A stretch of DNA of 64,000 nt, taken from NCBI RefSeq assembly GCF_010993955.1, contig NZ_WIXL01000001.1, forward strand, positions 463,235 through 527,234. Reading direction: 5' to 3'. Shown piece by piece: positions 7,573 to 15,327 of this stretch (positions are counted from its first letter, which is position 1; each line of letters begins with the position of its first letter). The notes beneath the pieces are model-generated. The model made no database searches. It was not told where the DNA came from and saw nothing but the letters and a program-made list of their open reading frames with translations. This DNA is from Oceanobacillus halotolerans (GTDB lineage: Bacteria; Bacillota; Bacilli; Bacillales; Amphibacillaceae). The position numbers were made by a program, and so were the translations under genes.

Positions 7573-9162
7573 ATGTTATTTGCAGTTGGTATCCTATTTT
7601 CATTTGCCATCTATATATTAATTGGTTTGTATCTATCAAGAAGGATTTCCAATGTAGAAGATTATTATGTATCAGGTAGAAATGGATCAACCTTAATGAT
7701 TACGGGATCTTTAGTTGCATCATTTCTTAGCACAGTATCGTTTATGGGAGAAGTTGGTTTTTCTTACGATGGGTACGCAATCACGTTATTATTACTAACG
7801 ATTTTTAATGCTAGTGGGTATGTAATTGGTGTGTTTTTATTTGGAAGGTTTTTACGACGGAGTAAGGCCTTAACACTTCCTGAGTATTTTGGAAAACGGT
7901 TTAATTCGAGTAAAGTTCGTAAGGCAGCTGGAATAACAACCGTTGTGGGTATAGCGGCATACTTAGTTGCAGTTACTCAAGGTGGTGCATTGCTCTTAGG
8001 GTCTATATTAGACGTGCCTTATTTTGTCTCGCTAATTATTATGTGGTTAGCTTATACGTCTTTTACGTTTTTGTCAGGCGCAAAAGGTGTACTTACAAAT
8101 GATACATTAATGTTTATTATTTTCGTAGTAGCCACATTTATAGCCATACCATATATTATTTATGTTGGAGGCGGTTGGCCTGAGGCAATTTTAAATACCG
8201 CTAATTTAGCTGAACGACCAGATGCATTAACTTGGCATGGTCTAACAGGTGAAAATGCATATATGGGTGCACCGATAGAGGTGTTTTTGTGGGCGATTAT
8301 CCTAGGGGTTGTTTGGGGTACTGTTGTTTCCGTTAGCCCTTGGCAAACTAGTCGTTATCTTATGGCTAAGAATGAGCATGTAGCTATACGTTCTGGAATC
8401 ATTGCTATGATATCACTGATGTTTATCTACTTTTTCTTACAAATTGGAATGGGAACTGTTGCAGCTATCAATCCTAATATTTCACCTTCAGAAGAAGTAT
8501 TTATCTGGTCGGCAATGAATATTATGCCAGGTTGGTTAGGTGTACTAGCTTTGACTGGCATCATGGCTGCCGCGCTTTCTTCTTGTTCTACTTTCTTGCA
8601 GCTAATCGGGAATAGTGTGGCACATGATTTAGGGTTAAAAAATAAAAATGATAAAAACACGTTACTGTTTAGTAGAATTTCAATGGTTGGAGTAAGTATA
8701 ATTATTTTAGGTATCGCTTTATGGCAACCACCAGCAATTATGTGGATAGGGTACTTTGCTGCTACATTATTTGCTGCGTCCTGGGGTCCTGTCGCATTTG
8801 CAAGTGTATTTTCCAAGCGTGTCAACAAAACTGGTGCGTTCTGGGCTATTATTATGGGATTCCTAGGTGTTGTTGGTGGAGAATTAATGGGACAATTCGG
8901 GTATACATTACCAGTATACTTAGATGCTGCTGTTATCGGTGCGATATTGTCATTACTATCACTTTGGATTGGATCAAAACTAGGAGAAGTCTCATCAGAA
9001 GAACAACAATTCAGGGAGAAAATGCTCATTACACCAGAGGGTTTTTATCAAAAACGAGATATGGCTATTACCAAAAAGTATACGAATTTATTAATTTATA
9101 GTGGAATAGCACTAATAATACTAACTTTTGTTCTTTATTACGTCCCTGTCTTTATAATGTAA
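7573..9162 (+). CDS. Sodium:solute symporter (SSS family)
   Basis: 529 aa, integral membrane protein with about 13 predicted helices, the usual SSS length. Family signatures are the N-terminal YLSRRISNVEDYYVSGRN, GSLVASFLSTVSFMGEVGFSYDGY in helix 2, FGKRFNSSKVRK after helix 3, and the conserved GLAALMAAALSS-type segment, here GIMAAALSSCSTFLQLIGN. It should import a small organic solute with Na+. It resembles the YhjB/PutP group, but the substrate cannot be named. It is coupled to the small protein upstream and lies downstream of the flavoprotein, so one operon is likely. A REP-like hairpin lies 40 bases after the stop. Confidence 0.85.
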   Translation: MLFAVGILFSFAIYILIGLYLSRRISNVEDYYVSGRNGSTLMITGSLVASFLSTVSFMGEVGFSYDGYAITLLLLTIFNASGYVIGVFLFGRFLRRSKALTLPEYFGKRFNSSKVRKAAGITTVVGIAAYLVAVTQGGALLLGSILDVPYFVSLIIMWLAYTSFTFLSGAKGVLTNDTLMFIIFVVATFIAIPYIIYVGGGWPEAILNTANLAERPDALTWHGLTGENAYMGAPIEVFLWAIILGVVWGTVVSVSPWQTSRYLMAKNEHVAIRSGIIAMISLMFIYFFLQIGMGTVAAINPNISPSEEVFIWSAMNIMPGWLGVLALTGIMAAALSSCSTFLQLIGNSVAHDLGLKNKNDKNTLLFSRISMVGVSIIILGIALWQPPAIMWIGYFAATLFAASWGPVAFASVFSKRVNKTGAFWAIIMGFLGVVGGELMGQFGYTLPVYLDAAVIGAILSLLSLWIGSKLGEVSSEEQQFREKMLITPEGFYQKRDMAITKKYTNLLIYSGIALIILTFVLYYVPVFIM

Positions 9163-9199
9163 TATCAAACTAGTTTCACAATGGAGAGGAAAGAGGAAA

Positions 9200-9252
9200 C
9201 ATGGGGACGGTTCTTGTGCTTCAAAATGATACGGGAGAACCGTCCCTCTGCT
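9200..9252. repeat. REP-like hairpin element 2
   Basis: GGGGACGGTTCT (9203-9214) pairs with AGAACCGTCCC (9236-9246), followed by TCTGCTTCTT. It is nearly the same as element 1 and abuts the left end of the duplicated dnaB fragment at 9257. Confidence 0.8.
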
Positions 9253-9256
9253 TCTT

Positions 9257-9514
9257 CCCATTATCCTTCTTTTACAATTATCACGGGGAGTAGAGGCAAG
9301 ACAAGATAAACGGCCATTGATGTCAGATTTACGAGAGTCAGGCAATATTGAACAGGATGCTGATGTTATTTCCTTTTTATATCGAGAAGATTATTATCAT
9401 CGAAACACAGAACAACAAGACCAAATGGAAGTAATCATTGGAAAGCAACGGAATGGACCAGTTGGAACGGTGAGGATGACGTTTATGAAGGAGTATGGGA
9501 GGTTTAGGGGGTAA
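9257..9514 (+). pseudogene. Duplicated 3' fragment of the DnaB-like gene
   Basis: Bases 9257-9538 match 4801-5082 at a constant offset of 4456, with 9 differences by my count (about 97 percent). It encodes only the last 85 or so residues of the helicase, from [15 protein letters not shown] to the stop codon, so it cannot be functional. Five of the six changed codons are synonymous; the exception is TCT to TTA (Ser to Leu). The fragment lies exactly between two REP-like elements, which points to REP-mediated or recombination-mediated copying. Confidence 0.85.
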
Positions 9515-9521
9515 TGGTAAA

Positions 9522-9572
9522 CATGGGGTCGGTTCTTTTGCTATGTAAGGGTGAAGCAGAAGAGCTGTCTCT
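9522..9572. repeat. REP-like hairpin element 3, degenerate
   Basis: GGGGTCGGTTCT (9525-9536) and the decayed right arm AGAGCTGTCTC (9561-9571). Its position relative to the dnaB fragment equals that of element 1 relative to the full dnaB-like gene, so it was probably copied with it. Confidence 0.65.
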
Positions 9573-9659
9573 TTGGTTCTCCCTTTCATGAACTGTTAAT
9601 GGAAATAAAATCCAGTAATTGGTGTTTTAAAAATTATTGTAGAATTTTGTAAAAAAATG

Positions 9660-9688
9660 TTGAAAATAGTCGAAATATACTATAAAAT
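9660..9688 (+). promoter_or_regulatory. Candidate sigma-A promoter for the sda-like gene
   Basis: TTGAAA (9660-9665), a 17-base spacer, and TAAAAT (9683-9688), in an AT-rich stretch about 85 bases before the ATG. The match is reasonable but not perfect. Confidence 0.4.
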
Positions 9689-9772
9689 TTAGTATTAGAA
9701 AGAGAAATTGCAAAAATATAGAAGACTCAAACAAGATAAATAAAAGAATTTTTTTAAATTAGGGGATATTTT

Positions 9773-9934
9773 ATGAAGGCATTTTCAAATCACCTGTTAA
9801 TTGAACCATATCTTAAAGCAAAAGAAGAGGGATTGAGCAAAGAATTCATTCAAAATATTGCAGATGAAATGGGGAAAAGAAAGTTCACAAATACGGAATT
9901 ATCCTGCATTAATGGCAATGATTCGACTAAATAA
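9773..9934 (+). CDS. sda: Sda-like sporulation histidine kinase inhibitor
   Basis: 53 aa, too short for most gene finders. The sequence MKAFSNHLLIEPYLKAKEEG continuing LSKEFIQNIADEMGKRK follows the Sda helical-hairpin pattern (B. subtilis [20 protein letters not shown] then LNRDFIELIENEIKRRS). Sda binds the dimerisation domain of the sporulation kinase KinA and blocks phosphate flow to Spo0A when replication is disturbed. AGGGGA lies 7 bases upstream of the ATG. The tail FTNTELSCINGNDSTK is longer than usual and not Sda-like. It sits just upstream of a c-di-GMP riboswitch and chemotaxis genes. B. subtilis sda promoters carry DnaA boxes; I see none here. Confidence 0.75.
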   Translation: MKAFSNHLLIEPYLKAKEEGLSKEFIQNIADEMGKRKFTNTELSCINGNDSTK

Positions 9935-9944
9935 AACATAGCAG

Positions 9945-10040
9945 CAATTTATTTGAAAAAGGCAAACTATTTGAAAGGATAGGACGCAAAGTGTAGGGTC
10001 TAAGGTTATGATAACTATGATTGCCTAGCTACCAAATTAG
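9945..10040 (+). ncRNA. c-di-GMP-I (GEMM-I) riboswitch aptamer
   Basis: The class-I cyclic-di-GMP aptamer core is clear: AAGGCAAAC (9958-9966), the P1b stem CTATTT-GAAA-GGATAG with its GNRA tetraloop, then the hallmark GGACGCAAAG, GGGTCTAAGG, a GTTAT-GAT-AAC apical hairpin and ATTGCCTAGCTACC ending at 10034. ATTTG (9951-9955) can close the basal stem with CAAAT (10033-10037). These RNAs bind c-di-GMP and switch expression of motility and surface genes. Here the aptamer is followed at once by an intrinsic terminator and then cheW, which suggests control by transcription termination. Whether ligand turns expression on or off was not established. Confidence 0.88.
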
Positions 10041-10062
10041 GGTTTAAAAAAAATTCTGGTTG

Positions 10063-10089
10063 GCAGTTCAAAATATGGACTGCTTTTTT
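10063..10089 (+). terminator. Riboswitch expression-platform terminator
   Basis: GCAGTTC (10063-10069) pairs with GGACTGC (10077-10083), followed by TTTTTT. It lies 25 bases after the aptamer and about 105 bases before cheW, in the expected place for ligand-controlled attenuation. Confidence 0.85.
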
Positions 10090-10194
10090 CTTGGTTAAGT
10101 TTATACGAAAACGAACATGGCAAAGGTGAAAAATGTTAAATCTGTTAAATAGAAAAACATAAATAGTATTGACCAAATCAAAGGTGGTATAAAT

Positions 10195-10659
10195 ATGGAA
10201 AGTATAGCTAAAGTGGTAGCCTTCGAATTAAAAAATGTGCATTACGGGATTGATATACAGCATGTCATATCAATTGAAAAAGTACAACGTATTACGGAGA
10301 TCCCTAACACATCAAAATTTGTCAAAGGAGTGATTAAGCTCCGAGGGGAGGTTACACCTTTAGTTGATTTAAGAGAACGTCTACATCTAGGTGAGACAGA
10401 TTATAGCGACCATACAAAGATAATAGTTGTGAATTTACATAATAGGCAGGTTGGATTAATAGTTGATTCTGCAGATGATGTTATGGATATTGATTCTTCT
10501 ATAATAGATAAAAACAATAAGTGGTTTGGTGGAATCGATAAGGAATACATTAAGGGGATCGCTAAGTTAGATGACCATTTACTAATTCTCTTAGATATAG
10601 AGCAACTGTTACATTCTGAGGAAATTAGTGAGGTAATAGAAGAGGGGAGTGAAAAATAG
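10195..10659 (+). CDS. cheW: Chemotaxis coupling protein CheW
   Basis: 154 aa, a single CheW domain (two five-stranded SH3-like barrels) that couples chemoreceptors to the kinase CheA. Diagnostic segments are VVAFELKNVHYGIDIQHV, EIPNTSKFVKGVIKLRGEVTPLVDLRERL, KIIVVNLHNRQVGLIVDSADDV and IKGIAKLDDHLLILLDIEQLL. AAGGTGG precedes the ATG. It follows the c-di-GMP riboswitch and precedes a chemoreceptor by 130 bases, so this is probably a dedicated receptor-CheW pair rather than the main fla/che copy. There is no CheA in the window; it would have to use a kinase encoded elsewhere. Confidence 0.9.
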   Translation: MESIAKVVAFELKNVHYGIDIQHVISIEKVQRITEIPNTSKFVKGVIKLRGEVTPLVDLRERLHLGETDYSDHTKIIVVNLHNRQVGLIVDSADDVMDIDSSIIDKNNKWFGGIDKEYIKGIAKLDDHLLILLDIEQLLHSEEISEVIEEGSEK

Positions 10660-10790
10660 TGAGGGTTTTAGGGCTAAAGGTTTTATTGTAAAGTCTTTTA
10701 TTGAGAAACAATTCTAAGAAGTTATAGTGGTGATTTTATGATACCTGCCAGGATTATCAACAAAAAAATAGGTAAGAAAGGAGTATGAAT

Positions 10791-12539
10791 ATGAAAAGAA
10801 TTAAGCTAAATTCGATTAAATCGAAGTTAATCATTGTTTCTGTATTGCTATTAACAGTACCATTAATTGTATTAGGCGTATTTAGCTATCAAAACAGCGC
10901 AAATAGTCTAAATGACTTAGGGTCAACCAATTTAAAGAACAGTGTTGAATTAACAATTGAATTAATTGATACAATGAATGAAGAGGTAGAGAAGGGGAAT
11001 CTATCATTAGAAGAGGCGCAAGAAAAAGTGAAAGTTGCTATATTAGGTGAAATGAATGAAGATGGGACAAGACCGATTAATCCTAATATTGACCTAGGTG
11101 AGAATGGTTACTTATTTGTATTAGATCAGGAAGGTAATCAAATCGTTCATCCCCATACAGAAGGCCAAAATATATGGGATGCAGAAGATGAGAATGGTTC
11201 GAAATTTGCCCAAGAAATGATAGAAGTAGGGAATAATGGTGGAGATTTTATCGAATATGATTGGCCTTTACCTGACAATGAAAATCAGATAGAACCAAAA
11301 ATATCGTATTCCAAAACAGACCAAAATTGGGACTGGGTTGTGAATGGAAGTACATATATGATGGATTTTAACCAACCTGCAACTAATATTTTAAACATCA
11401 TCTTTATCGTAATAGGGACTACGTTAGTGATTGGAATTATCATTATCTGGCTATTTGCGAATCGCATAGCTCAGCCAATTAATAGAGTATCCAAGCACAT
11501 GGACTATCTTGCAAATGGGGACTTAACGCAGGAAGAGATAAAGGTGAAATCGAAGGATGAGACAGGACAATTAGCGAATGCACTTAATAATATGCAGAAT
11601 AAATTAAGAGGTATTATAGCTAATGTTTCGAATGCTTCTGAAAAGGTTTCCAGTCAAAGTGAGGAACTAACACAATCCTCTAATGAAGTGAAAAGCGGCT
11701 CAGAGCAAATTGCTACAACGATGCAAGAATTGGCTTCAGGTGCAGAAACACAAGCGAATAGTTCTAGTGATTTATCGTCTATGATGGGATCGTTTAATAC
11801 CAAGGTAGGCGAAATGGATGAAAATGGAAAACAGATAGAACAGGCTTCTAGTGAGGTCATGGGTATGACAAAAGATGGAAGTGAGCTTATGCAAGCATCT
11901 AGTAAACAAATGGCAAAGATTGATGAAATTGTACAAAGTGCTGTTCAAAAAGTAGAAGGATTGGATAAACAGTCACAAGAGATTTCAAAATTAGTAAATG
12001 TTATTCATGATATTGCAGAGCAAACCAATCTTTTAGCATTAAATGCAGCTATTGAAGCAGCTCGTGCAGGTGATCACGGAAAAGGATTTGCGGTTGTGGC
12101 AGATGAAGTTAGAAAGCTTGCCGAACAAGTGTCAGATTCTGTGAATGATATAACCTCAATTGTTTCCACCATCCAAAACGAGTCAAGCGTTGTGGTGGAC
12201 TCCTTACAGGATAGTTATAAAGAGGTTGAACTAGGAACAGAGCAGATTGAACATTCCACTAAGACATTTACTGGAATTAACCATGCCATCACTGAAATGG
12301 CAACTAATATTAAAGAGGTTTCCAATAACCTATCAGCTATTACAAATGATAGTAATAAAATGAGTGCATCTATTGAAGATATTGCCTCTATTTCTCAGGA
12401 AGCAGCTGCAGGAATTGAACAAACATCTGCATCATCGCAACAAACGAACAGTTCTATGGAAGAGGTCTCGTCTTCCTCCAGTGAACTTGCTCATTTGGCT
12501 GAAGAATTAAATGGGTTAGTCCGGGAATTTAAAATTTAA
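10791..12539 (+). CDS. Methyl-accepting chemotaxis protein with Cache-type sensor
   Basis: 582 aa from ATG 10791; AAGGAG lies 7 bases upstream, whereas the ATG at 10785 is too close. Layout: TM1 about 10-32; an extracellular Cache-like domain about 33-195 ([20 protein letters not shown] and [11 protein letters not shown], the sCache_2 pattern); TM2 about 198-220; HAMP about 220-272; then a long coiled-coil signalling domain with the hairpin tip [20 protein letters not shown] at about 406. Gln/Glu pairs in TSASSQQ-type heptads are candidate methylation sites. Cache domains of this type often bind small organic acids; the ligand is unknown. It lies in the riboswitch-controlled unit after cheW and is followed by a long hairpin. 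Confidence 0.9.
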   Translation: MKRIKLNSIKSKLIIVSVLLLTVPLIVLGVFSYQNSANSLNDLGSTNLKNSVELTIELIDTMNEEVEKGNLSLEEAQEKVKVAILGEMNEDGTRPINPNIDLGENGYLFVLDQEGNQIVHPHTEGQNIWDAEDENGSKFAQEMIEVGNNGGDFIEYDWPLPDNENQIEPKISYSKTDQNWDWVVNGSTYMMDFNQPATNILNIIFIVIGTTLVIGIIIIWLFANRIAQPINRVSKHMDYLANGDLTQEEIKVKSKDETGQLANALNNMQNKLRGIIANVSNASEKVSSQSEELTQSSNEVKSGSEQIATTMQELASGAETQANSSSDLSSMMGSFNTKVGEMDENGKQIEQASSEVMGMTKDGSELMQASSKQMAKIDEIVQSAVQKVEGLDKQSQEISKLVNVIHDIAEQTNLLALNAAIEAARAGDHGKGFAVVADEVRKLAEQVSDSVNDITSIVSTIQNESSVVVDSLQDSYKEVELGTEQIEHSTKTFTGINHAITEMATNIKEVSNNLSAITNDSNKMSASIEDIASISQEAAAGIEQTSASSQQTNSSMEEVSSSSSELAHLAEELNGLVREFKI

Positions 12540-12548
12540 TATGAAAGA

Positions 12549-12590
12549 AAGAGAATGATAGTTTTCGAAGGTGTTAACTATCATTCTCTT
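12549..12590. terminator. Long inverted repeat after the chemoreceptor
   Basis: AAGAGAATGATAGTT (12549-12563) and AACTATCATTCTCTT (12576-12590) are perfect 15-base complements with a 12-base loop. No T-run follows on the plus strand, so termination may be partial and could permit some read-through into the regulator gene. Confidence 0.6.
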
Positions 12591-12639
12591 ATGGTTGCAG
12601 TTCTTACTGAAACGCTAGAAAGGAAAGGAAGACCATTAA

Positions 12640-13275
12640 ATGGAACAGATAACCATTATCAAAGATCGTGATTTATTAAGAGATGGATTAATAACGTTTT
12701 TACAAGAGAAACTGACAAATTGCCATGTTACTGCTTTAAATGGAAATGAATATGATCATATTTTTAATGAAGATCACCAACCAGATATACTTATTGTCGA
12801 TCTTAAAGGAATAAAAAATTTAGCTTACTTAATTAGCTTTTTTAAAGATCGTGATGTAAAGATTGGAATATGGTTGGAAGATGTTGAAGAAGAGCAACTA
12901 ATAGATTTATTTAAATTAGGGGTAGAAGGCTATTTATTTAATGGTATGGAACCAATTGAGTTCCTATTTGCTATTAAATATATGTTGAATGGCCAACAAT
13001 ATATCCATCCCCATTTGTCTTCCATTCTCCTAAGGGAATATATTAGTGCTTCTGGTATTAAACCGAAAAGGCCTAAGGGTATATTGTCAGAAAGAGAATG
13101 GGAAGTATTAGAGCAAATTGTGGAAGGACATACAAATTCCGATATAGCAAAAAGACTTTTTATTTCCTGTAGAACTGTCAATAACCACTTAGCAACTATT
13201 TATAAAAAACTTCATGTATCCGATCGTACAAATGCAGCATTATTAGCTGTTAAAAATAATTGGATTAGTCTATAA
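12640..13275 (+). CDS. DegU/NarL-type response regulator with degenerate receiver
   Basis: 211 aa. The C-terminal 65 residues are a LuxR-type helix-turn-helix ([28 protein letters not shown], then [20 protein letters not shown]), closest by eye to DegU. The N-terminal receiver domain has lost key residues: the acidic pair of IIDDH is IIKDRD, and the conserved Lys near position 105 is Asn (EGYLFNGM instead of GYLLKEM). The phospho-acceptor region ILIVDLKG still has Asp. It is therefore an atypical receiver, probably not controlled by ordinary phosphorylation. No histidine kinase is adjacent. The RBS GGAAAGGAAG is good. It lies between the chemoreceptor and codY; its targets may be motility, exoenzyme or competence genes. 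Confidence 0.8.
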   Translation: MEQITIIKDRDLLRDGLITFLQEKLTNCHVTALNGNEYDHIFNEDHQPDILIVDLKGIKNLAYLISFFKDRDVKIGIWLEDVEEEQLIDLFKLGVEGYLFNGMEPIEFLFAIKYMLNGQQYIHPHLSSILLREYISASGIKPKRPKGILSEREWEVLEQIVEGHTNSDIAKRLFISCRTVNNHLATIYKKLHVSDRTNAALLAVKNNWISL

Positions 13276-13319
13276 AAGATTCTATAATCGGCAAACACTT
13301 ATCCTATAGGAGAATATCT

Positions 13320-14111
13320 ATGAGTATTTTAACAAAAGCTAGAAAAATCAATGCAATTATCCAAAATACAAATGGAAATTGGCATAACTATGATGAGATT
13401 GCTACAGCATTAAAAGAGGTTATCAATGCCAATACGTTCATCTTGAACAGGGAAGGAGACTTACTTAGTTTTTCTATCCTTCAACAAGGTAAAAATGATC
13501 GAATGAAAGAATGTCAAATTCCACAAGAATACAATGCCAATTTACTAGAAATTCACGAAACAACGACAAATCTAGGTAGTGAAAGTGAATATACAGCGTT
13601 TCCTGTTGCAAACAAAGAATTATTTAAAAATGGTTTAACCACTATTATACCGATTATCGGGGGAGGCGAGAGACTAGGTACATTAATCCTATCTCGTATA
13701 AAACAACGATTTCACAATGAAGATTTACTATTGGCTGAATATGGTGCAACAGTTGTCGGTATGGAAATGTTACATGAAAAGTCTGTTGAAAAGGATGAAG
13801 AAGTTCGCGGCAATGCTGTTGTTCAATTAGCCATTGGCTCACTTTCTTTTAGCGAATTAGAAGCAATAAAATATATTTTTGATGAAATGGGTAGTAGCGA
13901 GGGACTACTTGTTGCATCTAGAGTTGCTGATCGTGCTGGGATTACTCGTTCTGTTGTTATTACTGCATTACGAAAATTAGAGAGTGCTGGTGTTATTAAA
14001 ACGAGATCCTTAGGCTCAAGAGGAACTTATATAAAGTTATTAAATGATCAACTTTTGATGGAGCTAGACGAAACATGGGGTCAGTTCTTTTATTCCAAAC
14101 GAATCTATTAA
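13320..14111 (+). CDS. codY: CodY family global transcriptional repressor (probable paralogue)
   Basis: 263 aa, with both CodY domains. The GAF-like branched-chain-amino-acid sensor is about 1-155 ([50 protein letters not shown]). The winged helix-turn-helix is about 180-255 ([19 protein letters not shown], then [20 protein letters not shown]). CodY also senses GTP and represses nutrient-stress genes. The canonical gene sits behind xerC-hslV-hslU; this one lies in a chemotaxis/sporulation island, so it is likely a second copy. The C-terminal [17 protein letters not shown] departs from the family end, and its DNA is the left arm of a REP-like element. RBS AGGAG at proper spacing. Confidence 0.85.
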   Translation: MSILTKARKINAIIQNTNGNWHNYDEIATALKEVINANTFILNREGDLLSFSILQQGKNDRMKECQIPQEYNANLLEIHETTTNLGSESEYTAFPVANKELFKNGLTTIIPIIGGGERLGTLILSRIKQRFHNEDLLLAEYGATVVGMEMLHEKSVEKDEEVRGNAVVQLAIGSLSFSELEAIKYIFDEMGSSEGLLVASRVADRAGITRSVVITALRKLESAGVIKTRSLGSRGTYIKLLNDQLLMELDETWGQFFYSKRIY

Positions 14112-14163
14112 GCTAGTCTTCTTTTTTTAATGGATGGTAGTGGAAGGAAAGAACCTATCCCTG
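14075..14163. repeat. REP-like element 4, overlapping the 3' end of codY
   Basis: ACATGGGGTCAGTTCTTT (left arm 14077-14090) pairs imperfectly with AAAGAACCTATCCC (14148-14161), followed by TGTTT. The left arm is coding sequence for the last residues of CodY and the right arm lies beyond the stop. The spacing is longer than in elements 1-3. Confidence 0.65.
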
Positions 14164-14164
14164 T

Positions 14165-14380
14165 TTATTGTAACGACCCTTTTTTGACGAGTCGGGTAAT
14201 TTTGTCAATGGGGATGCCCGTTTTTAAAGCGATATCCATGGCATTGGAAGTTGGGTATTTTGATAAAAATGCTTTTATTTCGTTTAAATGACGCATTTCT
14301 TCCTGATAACAATCGTCACATAGGTTGTTAATAAGGTGATCTATTTTTCCGCAGTATTGACAGGAACCATATGTTGCCAT
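14165..14380 (-). CDS. Small Cys4 zinc-finger protein, flagellar YvyF-like
   Basis: 71 aa from ATG 14380, which has GGAG 9 bases upstream; ATG 14395 lacks an RBS. The N-terminal half has CQYC and CDDC, a likely zinc knuckle. The C-terminal half looks like a small helix-turn-helix (AFLSKYPTSNAMDIALKTGI, then DKITRLVKKGSL). This layout resembles the flagellar-operon protein YvyF of B. subtilis and similar small regulators. It is last in a minus-strand operon after cheY and a Spo0E-like gene, which favours a role in motility control. The assignment to YvyF is by architecture, not confirmed. Confidence 0.55.
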   Translation of the reverse strand: MATYGSCQYCGKIDHLINNLCDDCYQEEMRHLNEIKAFLSKYPTSNAMDIALKTGIPIDKITRLVKKGSLQ

Positions 14381-14407
14381 ATTTGGACACTCCATTCATG
14401 TAAATGA

Positions 14408-14773
14408 TTAATTTGTATTGCTATCAAGCTTTTTAAGAATCGTTCCCAACGTTTCAAAGTTGGGTTTTACTATAAAATCTATCGCACCTAATTGTATGGC
14501 TTCGATGATATTTGATTCTGTACCCATGGATGAACACATAATCACCTTAGCATTCGGATCAAATTCGATAATTTCTGTCAACGCAGTTAAACCATTTACA
14601 TTGGGCATAGTAATATCAAGAAAAACCATATCTGGTTTCGAGAGTTTATATATGTCAATCGCTTCTTGGCCATTAATTGCTTCTATAATAGTTAGAAGTC
14701 GTTGTTGCTGAAGTTTCTGTTTTAAATAGTTTCTCATAAACTTGGAATCATCTGCAATTAAAATTGTCTTCAT
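14408..14773 (-). CDS. cheY: CheY-like single-domain response regulator
   Basis: 121 aa, one receiver domain with all functional residues: acidic pair in ILIADDSKFMRNYL (D8, D9), phospho-acceptor Asp in MVFLDITMPNVNG, switch Ser in VIMCSSMG, and Lys in DFIVKPN. No output domain, so it acts by protein contact, most likely with the flagellar motor or another kinase as CheY does. Its start codon overlaps the stop of the Spo0E-like gene by 4 bases, so the pair is translationally coupled. It points toward codY and the cheW/receptor genes from the opposite strand. It may be the dedicated output of that receptor pathway. Confidence 0.85.
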   Translation of the reverse strand: MKTILIADDSKFMRNYLKQKLQQQRLLTIIEAINGQEAIDIYKLSKPDMVFLDITMPNVNGLTALTEIIEFDPNAKVIMCSSMGTESNIIEAIQLGAIDFIVKPNFETLGTILKKLDSNTN

Positions 14774-14961
14774 AGTGGGACTCTTTCTCGTTTTATGAAT
14801 GGTTGGTGTTTTGTGATTAACTCATCTAACTTCTGGATGCCTTCCAATACGTTGGCATGATCCATATGGAACTTATGAGCCATTCTAATCATGGTCATTG
14901 TCCTAGAATGAATCCTCTTTCGCTGCACGGTTGTTGGATTTTCCTTTAATGTATAAAGCAT
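14770..14961 (-). CDS. Spo0E-like aspartyl-phosphate phosphatase
   Basis: 63 aa. The segment MIRMAHKFHMDHANVLEGIQ followed by KLDELITKHQ matches the Spo0E family pattern of two short helices with the signature [SG]QxLDxLI. Family members remove phosphate from Spo0A~P and delay sporulation. AAAGGAG lies 9 bases upstream of ATG 14961. Coupling to cheY raises the possibility that the phosphatase acts on this CheY instead of, or as well as, Spo0A. The N-terminal Arg/Thr-rich 20 residues are not part of the usual fold. Confidence 0.6.
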   Translation of the reverse strand: MLYTLKENPTTVQRKRIHSRTMTMIRMAHKFHMDHANVLEGIQKLDELITKHQPFIKRERVPL

Positions 14962-15327
14962 CCTGTAATTCTCCTTTTAAACGCTTAGTTTAAGAAAGGG
15001 CGAACGAAATAGTGCCACCTAAATGTGTAACCTCTTTGACAACTTGGATTATCTTCTTTCCAAAACTTTAAGTCCACTACCCTTTCGATCAGTTTGCCAT
15101 TAGCAGATAGCTTCTAAACCATGTCCTCTACTAATATATCGGTGAACTTATTCAACTTGTAAAGGGAAAAAGGATATAGTTGGCGAGAAACTAGCATAGT
15201 ATACTGTTGCTTTGGTACCGTGAAGTGAAACAGAAGAACCGTCCCCCTGTTTATCCCATTTCCTTTGATTATTTATTATGTTAAAATAATATTGAATATT
15301 CAATAAATTATAAGAGGAGGATTAAGG
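14962..15327. other. Intergenic region with short-repeat and REP fragments
   Basis: No gene is supported in these 366 bases. A copy of the short repeat (TGCCACCTAAATGTGT) lies at about 15013-15028, and only the right arm of a REP-like element (AGAACCGTCCCCCTGTTT) at 15234-15251. An RBS (AGGAGGATTAAGG) for the next gene ends at 15327. Confidence 0.6.

Noticed and set aside
8721-9101. Cys-rich ORF inside the symporter gene
   Set aside because: Same-strand shadow frame of a clearly real membrane protein; no RBS.
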